Shown: positions 24,236 through 30,780 of the stretch, one piece after another | How the letters are laid out: every line of letters starts with the position of its first letter | Numbering within the stretch: position 1 is the stretch's first letter | Assembly (NCBI GenBank): GCA_029261235.1 | Contig: JAJDBS010000180.1 | Coordinates: 1-33,509, forward strand | Length of the DNA stretch: 33,509 nucleotides | Direction: 5' to 3' | DNA from: Nitrospirales bacterium | GTDB taxonomy: Bacteria; Nitrospirota; Nitrospiria; Nitrospirales; UBA8639 | Position numbers and translations under genes: made by a program | The notes under the pieces: model-generated | Seen by the model: the letters and a program-made list of their open reading frames with translations, nothing else | What the model was told of the DNA's origin: nothing | The model's database searches: none

Positions 24236-25486
24236 TCATGACTCTTCAGGAGTCATGGTCCGCACCGCACGAATAAATGCACCTTTTGAATTCCCTTCCC
24301 CTAATCGCCGATGATGAATGCGGCCACTGTTAAAATCAACAAAGACTTCCCAAGGCCCCACCTCATAGGGCCCAGCATGTTTGGCTTCCTTAATAAGGCG
24401 GTCGGCAGTTCCACATTCCCACTGCACTGCATCAAACAAGGGATCAATAAACAAGCCATCGTTTTTCCCAATCGGCTCCAATAACGAACCCAATTCCTCC
24501 ACCGTCGGTAAACGCCAATCGGAAAATCCCCCGGTTTTTTGTTGATTTAATTGTTGCACATAGTCGATCGCGCCCGGTTCTTCCGGCCCAAAGGCGATGG
24601 ACTCGTCCGACCCACCGCGTTGCCACATCAACCCGGTGGCACGATCAACAACCACTGGGAAATCCTGGACGATTTGGGATTCATACGAATGCCGAAAAGT
24701 CCCCATCCATCCCCCAGGTAACCCTTCGTCGCTTCCATCAAAGGGATGATGAAAGCCTTTTTGACGAATGAGGTCCTGTAAATACACCAAAGAAATCGTA
24801 GCCGGTTCCGCCCGTAACCGCACGCCAAACTGAATGCTCCAACTTTCAAGGTCATATTGCGCCAACACCGCAGGGGCCGCATACGCAAAGGGAGGACTGG
24901 ATTCGGTCACAATGCCAATGACCTGATGGTCTTTTAACAATGGCCCGCCAGAATTGCCTTCATCGATCGCTCCGGAAAACACCAGGTCACGCCCTTTTCG
25001 CCCGACCATTTCCCCATGCGTGACAGCCCAGGGGGCACCTGCGTGCCTGGGAAATCCGATCACATCGACGGCCTCACCAGACTCTACATTTATTCGGGAA
25101 TTCAAGGACAACACTCGAATGGTCTCAGGGAGATCTTCTCGTACGACTAACAAAGCAAGGCCTCGGGGATCACCACCTTCCATGCCAACAATCACGGAAG
25201 GAACAGGTCGGGTGGGTTGCGAAAAAAATTGGACCAGAGGACGAGGATCGCCTTCAATTACATGAGACGCCGTCGCAATAAAAATGGCATCCGACTCCTC
25301 CCGAATGACAAGTCCCGTCCCCACCTTCGATTGCCCATTCACATGGGCCGTAATCTTCACTACCCCATGTTTCATGCCTTCGATATCGTGGGCAAAGCTT
25401 TGACCAGAAGTCCACAAGGCCATCGCGTAGAAGGCAAGAAAGCCAAAGAAAAAATGTTGAAACCTAGACGGGGCCGTTAAAACCAT
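24236..25486 (-). CDS. Exported trypsin-like protein with DUF1566/Lcl-type domain
   Basis: A 416-residue paralogue of its neighbours. A signal peptide (about 1-32, ending GQSFA) is followed by a protease domain (about 36-215) with His75 in TASHVIEG and Ser179 in EGNSGGPLL. The catalytic Asp position is Gly109 in DPRGLALL. The C-terminal part (about 278-412) matches the DUF1566/Lcl C-terminal type, a C-type-lectin-like fold: DRATGLMWQRGG, AIDYVQQLNQQKTGGFSDWRLPTVEELGSLL, and a final GAFIRAVR. That domain usually binds ligands at the cell surface. The gap to the next gene's ATG is 78 bp, and to the previous gene 260 bp. Confidence 0.87.
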   Translation of the reverse strand: MVLTAPSRFQHFFFGFLAFYAMALWTSGQSFAHDIEGMKHGVVKITAHVNGQSKVGTGLVIREESDAIFIATASHVIEGDPRPLVQFFSQPTRPVPSVIVGMEGGDPRGLALLVVREDLPETIRVLSLNSRINVESGEAVDVIGFPRHAGAPWAVTHGEMVGRKGRDLVFSGAIDEGNSGGPLLKDHQVIGIVTESSPPFAYAAPAVLAQYDLESWSIQFGVRLRAEPATISLVYLQDLIRQKGFHHPFDGSDEGLPGGWMGTFRHSYESQIVQDFPVVVDRATGLMWQRGGSDESIAFGPEEPGAIDYVQQLNQQKTGGFSDWRLPTVEELGSLLEPIGKNDGLFIDPLFDAVQWECGTADRLIKEAKHAGPYEVGPWEVFVDFNSGRIHHRRLGEGNSKGAFIRAVRTMTPEES

Positions 25487-25693
25487 GAAAGAAAATCTTC
25501 CATCTGAATCTCCTACTGTCTGCCTCCACTCCCTTTAAGGAAGACTTGGGCCTGAAGATGGCACAAGCTGGTGAGGGTAGAGGCATCAATCGTCTCAACA
25601 GAATGGCATCCGACCAAAAAATATCAAAACACAAGAGTCAGGGTCCTACATTCTCTCCTTCACATCATATCTGGTGCGTACCGCCTCACGCTG

Positions 25694-25715
25694 CCCTCTC
25701 CCCCAGGGGCGAGGG
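25694..25715. repeat. GC-rich hairpin in the gap between two protease genes
   Basis: CCCTC-T-CCCC and GGGG-C-GAGGG form a near-perfect hairpin. It lacks a T run on either strand, so it is not a standard terminator; it may be an mRNA-stability structure or a small dispersed repeat. The rest of the 260-bp gap (25487-25746) has no gene I can support. Confidence 0.4.
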
Positions 25716-25746
25716 AAAAAGGAGCAAAAGGAAACAGGACACAGTA

Positions 25747-27225
25747 TTAGCGGGCGCCTTGTGCACAACGCACTCCGATACTCGCAGGTCGACTCGACGG
25801 AGTGTACCAATCCCGGCTCGCTGCTCGGAGAGACGACGGCGCAAGGTCCCACGTGCCGCCCCGCACGGCCCTGTAGTCTCCACTCGGAGGGCCCTTCGGA
25901 TTCCTCTTAGGACTGGATTGATAGTAATCCGCGGCATACCAGTCCGCGACCCATTCCCACACATTCCCCGCCATATCGTAGGTGCCATAGGGACTTTTCC
26001 CGCGTTCATAGGTTCCCACATTTTTCAATCGATCTGTATAAAAGGTCTCGGACCAGTCTTTGCCAAAATTGGCCGTACTAGAATTAGGTCTAAATTCTCC
26101 CCAGGGGTAGGTCCGTTTGTCCGTTCCTCTGGCTGCCTTCTCCCATTCCGCCTCGGTCGGCAATCGCTTGCCAGCCCATTCGCAATAAGTGTTAGCATCA
26201 TGCCAATCAACCCCCACCACCGGTTTCTGTTCATCTCGTGGAGATTTCACTTGGTCCCAAAACAAGGGTTGTCTATGACTCTTCTGTTTCAGAAACCGCT
26301 GATATCGATCCACCGTCACTTCATATTGATCGATGTAAAAATCATCTAGGTGAACGGCATGCTCCGGATGTTCATTGGTCCTACCTTCACCTTCCGGCGA
26401 CCCCATCGTAAACTCTCCCTCCGGCACCAACACCATCGGCGCCCCATCCTTTCCCTTTTTGGTTGGCAAAAGTGGTGGTTTTGATAGCACTGCCTGCTGA
26501 GCTGCATCCCTCACAGTTGGAATCGTCCGCCTGAGATTTAAAGAGGCGGTGTTCTCACTGACAATGGAAAATGTAGAAGGAACGACGCCATACCCTTCAA
26601 TATAATTCAGGACACTTTTATGTGTAATGCCTTTTGCAAACCCATCTTGATTCGACATCATAATACCCACCACGTTGCTCTTGACCATGATGGGACCGCC
26701 AGAAAATCGTGATACGACACCAGGGTCCAAGGAAAGATCTCTCCCGACTCTATTCGAGATATTCCGTTTCAAGACGGCCCAATTCCCCCCGCCTCCAGGA
26801 TGCCCAATAACCACGGCTTCCTCTCCACCTGAGACCAAGTCTTCTGATGTTCCAAAAGCTAAGGCCATCACACCGGCAGGAATATTAGCCTTCTCTCGCA
26901 CCACCACAAGCGCCAGTCCGCGGATATCATCATTGACTTCAGCTCCTGGCAACACGTCCCCTGTAACCCGCACATTACGTTTCGTGAAAAACTCGACTTT
27001 AGGCTGATTATCCCCAGCAATGACATGAGCGGCTGTGATGATGTACACCATGTCTTGTTCCACACGAACAATGAAGCCCGTTCCCGTTTGTCCGATCGTG
27101 GTCGTGATTTTGACGACCCCGGCTTTGGTCACTTCGAGATCTTGTGCGAATGTGGCAGCAGGAAGCACCAACAGGCCAACAAATATGAGCACACTCCAAA
27201 TATGTCTATCCTTTAGAGATCGCAC
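25747..27225 (-). CDS. Exported trypsin-like protein with FGE-sulfatase (SUMF1-like) domain
   Basis: A 492-residue protein with a GTG start and AAGGA 6-7 nt upstream. A signal peptide ends near ATFA-Q28. The protease domain (about 32-215) has His67 in TAAHVIAG and Ser175 in RFSGGPIM. The usual GNSGGP reads RFSGGP and the Asp position is Gly103 (IRGLALV), so it deviates most of the three paralogues. Residues about 263-489 are a complete FGE-sulfatase fold (MVLVPEGEFTMGS, EVTVDRYQRF, WAGKRLPTEAEWEKAARG, PYGTYDMAGNVWEWVADWY, YRAVRGGTW, GVRCAQ). The two cysteines of true formylglycine-generating enzymes are absent (RGGTWDLAPSSLRAASR), so it is probably a binding domain. It starts 12 bp after the TIR gene. 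Confidence 0.9.
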   Translation of the reverse strand: MRSLKDRHIWSVLIFVGLLVLPAATFAQDLEVTKAGVVKITTTIGQTGTGFIVRVEQDMVYIITAAHVIAGDNQPKVEFFTKRNVRVTGDVLPGAEVNDDIRGLALVVVREKANIPAGVMALAFGTSEDLVSGGEEAVVIGHPGGGGNWAVLKRNISNRVGRDLSLDPGVVSRFSGGPIMVKSNVVGIMMSNQDGFAKGITHKSVLNYIEGYGVVPSTFSIVSENTASLNLRRTIPTVRDAAQQAVLSKPPLLPTKKGKDGAPMVLVPEGEFTMGSPEGEGRTNEHPEHAVHLDDFYIDQYEVTVDRYQRFLKQKSHRQPLFWDQVKSPRDEQKPVVGVDWHDANTYCEWAGKRLPTEAEWEKAARGTDKRTYPWGEFRPNSSTANFGKDWSETFYTDRLKNVGTYERGKSPYGTYDMAGNVWEWVADWYAADYYQSSPKRNPKGPPSGDYRAVRGGTWDLAPSSLRAASRDWYTPSSRPASIGVRCAQGAR

Positions 27226-27237
27226 ATCGGGTCCTTC

Positions 27238-28749
27238 CTAGAGTCCAATCAAGTTTCGCAATGGTTTCAATACAGGATGAAAACGAATGACATCAAACAA
27301 CGTTGGACGAAGGTCTTGAGGGTTTCCTGCTGTCCCAGTTTTGAGATATCCTGCTGTCCCTTGCATCTCCACTAAAAATATTTCATGTTGCAGATCGAGA
27401 CGAATAGACGTCGTCTCAAATCGTTCCAGTTTCTCCACCGTCAAAAACATGGGCGCCTTAAACTTTACCTCAGGAAAATCTGGGAGATTACGATAACGAA
27501 CGACCCCCTGGAATTTCGGATGGCTCTTACGTGTCCCTGTTTTGGGATCTTGCCACGACACATCAAGCGATTCTAGCGGCAACGCCGTCGTTGAAAAGGC
27601 CATGTGTTTTGAAGACTCACTCGGATTTATCACGACAATAAAGGTCTTGTCCTTTCCCTCTACGGTCATGGTGCCCGACTGCCCATCGAACAGCGCCTGG
27701 TATGTGAGCTCTTGCTTCTGGTCAAACGGGACACTGGCGACCTCTTTAGACATGATACCTTCCGCCACGATTTCCACCTGACTTAAACCCGACAAGGCAA
27801 TTCGCTGCGATTGTTCATCCGTCCTCACCGTGAGCGTCATCGCCTGATTGCTAGACGTCTCGAGTGTGACAATGGCTGGTTTGGCTAGCACAATGGCATC
27901 TAATTTTCCTACCACCAACTCTTTTCTCTCGATCGATTCGAGAGTCACGGTACCATTCAAACCAGATTTCGTTCCACTCAATTCCCAGGCCCGACCATTA
28001 CCAGGTAATTCTACCCAGGCTTTGGAAGGATATTGATCCGTCTCCCAGTCCAATTCTTCAGGATTGGCCACCAGCCATTGCTTTGGACTGAGTGACATGC
28101 GGCCCACATGTTGTAAGGATAGCCTCGAAAAGAAGAGCGAATCGGTGAGCCGCTTCTGGTCCTTCCCTGGATTAACCTTGAATTCAATTCGACCCGTTTC
28201 CACGTGAATGGTCACGTTCGCATCCATACGCCAGAATGAGCTGGCCATGAGCAACGCCGCCACCATGACAGACACCATCATCTTGAGGCCGACCACCGCG
28301 GCAATCTTCCCGACCCACGAGGCCTTGGTGGCCACTTCGACTGGCAAGACGACGGGCTTTCCCGCTAATTTGTCCTTGATGACGCCAAGAAGAATCTCAA
28401 AAAATTTTGACCCAGCCTCACCTTCCCATCCAACAAAACGTAAAGCCTGGAAACCTGTAAAGCCCAGCGGAATGGCATCGGCCTCCAACAGCACCGGGAC
28501 CATCCGTGTTTTTTTCAACGACGCCCGCGCCTCGGCTCGAACCCATCTCGACCGCTTTGCATGGCCCGTCCACAAGACCACCACGCATTTCGCCACGGCT
28601 AAGGCTTCTTCAATGCTTTTATCCCATTCACCCCCTACTTCGATCTGGCGATCCCACCAAACCGAAAGACCAGCGGTTTCCAAGCCCTCTGCTACACGTT
28701 GGGCAATGGCGCGATTTTCACTGGCATAACTGATGAACACATCTTTCAT
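27238..28749 (-). CDS. TIR domain-transmembrane-extracytoplasmic protein
   Basis: A 503-residue protein. Residues 1-135 are a TIR_2-type domain: VFISYASENRAIAQRVAE, LSVWWDRQIEVGGEWDKSIEEAL, CVVVLW, then SRWVRAEARASL. Glu73 of WVRAE sits where NAD-cleaving TIR domains have their catalytic Glu, so NADase activity is plausible but unproven. One membrane helix follows (about 150-173), placing the TIR domain inside and residues 175-503 outside the membrane. The outer part is beta-rich and matches no family I recognise; it has segments such as VTIHVETGRIEFKV and FFSRLSLQHVGRMSLSP. It is the second gene of the set, 20 bp after an exported protein and 12 bp before the FGE protease, so the products probably act together across the envelope. 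Confidence 0.88.
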   Translation of the reverse strand: MKDVFISYASENRAIAQRVAEGLETAGLSVWWDRQIEVGGEWDKSIEEALAVAKCVVVLWTGHAKRSRWVRAEARASLKKTRMVPVLLEADAIPLGFTGFQALRFVGWEGEAGSKFFEILLGVIKDKLAGKPVVLPVEVATKASWVGKIAAVVGLKMMVSVMVAALLMASSFWRMDANVTIHVETGRIEFKVNPGKDQKRLTDSLFFSRLSLQHVGRMSLSPKQWLVANPEELDWETDQYPSKAWVELPGNGRAWELSGTKSGLNGTVTLESIERKELVVGKLDAIVLAKPAIVTLETSSNQAMTLTVRTDEQSQRIALSGLSQVEIVAEGIMSKEVASVPFDQKQELTYQALFDGQSGTMTVEGKDKTFIVVINPSESSKHMAFSTTALPLESLDVSWQDPKTGTRKSHPKFQGVVRYRNLPDFPEVKFKAPMFLTVEKLERFETTSIRLDLQHEIFLVEMQGTAGYLKTGTAGNPQDLRPTLFDVIRFHPVLKPLRNLIGL

Positions 28750-28769
28750 TGGGAAGATGCCCGATTCGG

Positions 28770-29525
28770 TTAGGGCTCGAGAGACGGCTGGTGATAGAAG
28801 TTGACTTCTTTATTGATGGAATCGTTCGTTGAAAGGGAAAATCCCGTGACCTTCAGGAGATACGCCCCTTGTGGAGCCGTCTTGGCATCCCATTGAATGG
28901 TAAACGGTCGACCAGCACGCTTTCGACGAAATTTCTGAACATCCATTTTTTGACCAGTGTCTTGTTCAATAATAGTCGCCCGCAACCGTGCGTCGTCCCC
29001 CGTCTTCATCGTAAATCGATATCCATCAATGGAGTCAGGAGGATTGGTATGATACAACACCGCTGGCGCGACGTGTTCAACGGTAGAACTGGTTTCGCTA
29101 TTCAGTCGCACTAACACGCCAATATCATAGAGTGTCAATTTTGGATGCAGTTGACGAAGTACGGGATCTGCTGGCCAGGTAAACTTGTTCTGAAATCCTT
29201 GCTCCCAAGGCTTCGCGGGTTGAACCTTATCCAGCCAGTAATAGGCTCGGTAATCCAGCTCTCGAATGGTGAGATTCACCTTATCCTGGCCCTCCAAATA
29301 AAAACGAAGGGTCACTCGTTTAGGAAAACCTTCGGTTTCAACGGAATCTTGATAATCAGCTAGTACAGAAATCAGTTCAATGTCATAACCCGACACTGGC
29401 TTGGGCTTCACCCCTTCATGGCGATCTCCCCGCTGTTGGTACTGCAAATCAAGTTGAGCCCAGAGCAATGAAGGTGCTCCAAGAAATACGAGACAGATAC
29501 AAAGTCCCCAAGAAATCCGTTTCAT
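28770..29525 (-). CDS. Exported hypothetical protein, first gene of the TIR/protease set
   Basis: A 251-residue protein with a signal peptide (MKRISWGLCICLVFLGAPSLLWA, cleavage before Gln). The mature part is beta-rich with repeated aromatic and charged patterns (VTLRFYLEGQDKVNLTIRELDYRAYYWLDKV, PWEQGFQNKFTWPAD). It ends in a stretch resembling a FlgD-like or immunoglobulin-like strand set (FTIQWDAKTAPQGAYLLKVTGFS). No catalytic motif or known family is recognised. A GGAAGAGGGG ribosome site lies before the ATG. As the promoter-proximal gene it probably defines the operon start; its secretion fits a periplasmic role with the outer part of the TIR protein. Confidence 0.72.
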   Translation of the reverse strand: MKRISWGLCICLVFLGAPSLLWAQLDLQYQQRGDRHEGVKPKPVSGYDIELISVLADYQDSVETEGFPKRVTLRFYLEGQDKVNLTIRELDYRAYYWLDKVQPAKPWEQGFQNKFTWPADPVLRQLHPKLTLYDIGVLVRLNSETSSTVEHVAPAVLYHTNPPDSIDGYRFTMKTGDDARLRATIIEQDTGQKMDVQKFRRKRAGRPFTIQWDAKTAPQGAYLLKVTGFSLSTNDSINKEVNFYHQPSLEP

Positions 29526-29704
29526 GACGACTGTCCCCTCTTCCTTCGTATTCGTTCAAACATCAGAAGGTGTTCGATTAAAAAAACCAAGTGCAGATGA
29601 AGAGCAGTCTAACGCGGACAGAATAATGAATCTAGAGGGAACACCTGAATCGGGCAGAGTGCAAAGTTAGCAGGCAGATAAGAGAACCTGTCAGAAAACA
29701 GGGT

Positions 29705-29932
29705 TTAACAAGTGATTATGAAGGCGTAACGGCGAATGGTCTCGTCTTTGGTGAGAAGGATGAGTTTTTCTGAAATCGCTTAGCAGATTAATAAACAATC
29801 AAACGGATCAGGATGAATCTATGGTAGTGTGAGATGTGGCTCACCATGCCGTTCATGAATAGAAAGGTTCAGAATTCTATTCACATTTCTCCCTCGCCCA
29901 AAACAGGTTGCCACCACTTACAGATATTTCAT
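29705..29932 (-). pseudogene. VapC (PIN) toxin remnant
   Basis: An ATG at 29932 overlaps the antitoxin stop as ATGA, the usual phd-vapC junction. The frame reads M-K-Y-L then a stop. After a large loss it continues in the same frame as the VapC C-terminus: SIHERHGEPHLTLP, then IHPDPFDCLLI, then AISEKLILLTKDETIRRYA, with stops in between and a final TAA at 29705. About 76 codons remain of a normal 125-135; the catalytic Asp-bearing N-terminal part is gone. Confidence 0.72.
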
Positions 29933-30158
29933 GACAAGGCATCGTGAAATTCATCGAGTGAGCCATCAAAATCACTAGAAATGTACTTCACAATCTCTCT
30001 TACGCCACCCAGCGTCCGTGTGTTTTTGGATTCTGGAATAGAAACAATTTTGGTCACAGGCTCGGTTCCCTTAGTCAAGATAATTTCTTCCCAGCTATGG
30101 CTCATTGAATCAGTTTTGAAGAATGCGTCTTGGCTTGATGAATAGGAACAATTGCCAT
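29929..30158 (-). pseudogene. Phd/YefM-type antitoxin with frameshift
   Basis: From ATG 30158 (after an AAAAGGG ribosome site) frame A gives MAIVPIHQAKTHSSKLIQ and a stop, a normal Phd N-terminus. The other frame then supplies the rest: EEIILTKGTEPVTKIVSI, then LGGVREIVKYISSDFDGSLDEF, ending at 29929. A 1-2 nt indel near 30100 explains the break. The second frame is open upstream to 30369, which can mislead gene callers into a 146-residue ORF. It forms a dead toxin-antitoxin pair with the VapC remnant. Confidence 0.72.
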
Positions 30159-30295
30159 AACCCTTTTTTATGTATGGACTAACTAAATTAGTTAAGAGTG
30201 CATTGCGTGTTTCAGGGTCGTTACAACGTCCCAAATTGTTAGGAATTTCGGCTGAGAACCAGGATGAAAGACGATGACTGATAGGAGGATGGGTA

Positions 30296-30583
30296 TCAGC
30301 GAGACTTGCACGTTGGGTCTGCGCTAGTTGCGTTTCGGCGGTCGGCACCGTCCGTTGCACAGCCAGCACATCCTAGAGACGGGAGAATTTCCAGCAAGAC
30401 AAGAATAGGAGCATAGAGCTCTTCTTTACTTGGGAAATGTCTAAAAAACAACGCTTCACTCTTTCCAGCGTTTGCCTCATTCTCACAGATGTTCGTCGCG
30501 TTAAAGCCTGTTTCTCCAAATAGGGCTGCCACCGACCGGATAATACAGCTTTCCCATGCTGCGGCTGAATTCCGATGACTCAA
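30296..30583 (-). pseudogene. TetR-family regulator fragment (helix-turn-helix only)
   Basis: A 95-codon frame whose first 60 residues are a TetR DNA-binding domain: IIRSVAALFGETGFNATNICENEANAGKSEALFFRHFPSKEELYAPIL. The rest is Cys/Asp/Arg-rich and unlike a TetR ligand-binding domain, and the frame ends after 95 codons against 190-210 for the family. The HTH also has a damaged turn (ENEANAGKS instead of IAxxAGVS). It is therefore a decayed fragment abutting the dead toxin-antitoxin pair. No target operon is evident. Confidence 0.65.
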
Positions 30584-30600
30584 GGCTTTTGGTGGAGGCT

Positions 30601-30647
30601 TTGGCAGATAAGTACGTATGTACGTAACCTAGTCCGACCTCTGCCAA
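30601..30647. promoter_or_regulatory. Dyad with paired TACGTA motifs upstream of the TetR fragment
   Basis: TTGGCAG (30601-30607) and CTGCCAA (30641-30647) are inverted arms enclosing TACGTA-TG-TACGTA (30613-30626), itself a tandem of two palindromes. It is placed 18 bp before the TetR-fragment start, a usual position for a TetR operator. Confidence 0.35.
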
Positions 30648-30688
30648 CAACCGTCAAACACCGTGATCCACAGCGATCGGCGGATTGG

Positions 30689-30716
30689 TTGACTCAAGAT
30701 CATTAATGTCTATCTT
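30689..30716 (+). promoter_or_regulatory. Candidate promoter for lon
   Basis: TTGACT (30689-30694) and TATCTT (30711-30716) are spaced by 16 bp, a moderate sigma-70 match located 65 bp before the lon ATG. No CIRCE or clear heat-shock sigma-32 element was seen. Confidence 0.35.
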
Positions 30717-30780
30717 ATAAGGATACGCATATGACCATCCTTCCTTTTTTGCCATTTTGTTAACAGACATCGGAAACCCC

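Noticed and set aside
25546..26349. 267-codon plus-strand frame
   Set aside because: It lies opposite the FGE-protease gene; the translation is Arg/Pro/Ser-rich and lacks any domain, while the minus strand has full family homology.
29929..30369. Single 146-residue protein
   Set aside because: Only the last 55 residues are antitoxin-like; the true antitoxin N-terminus is in another frame starting at 30158.
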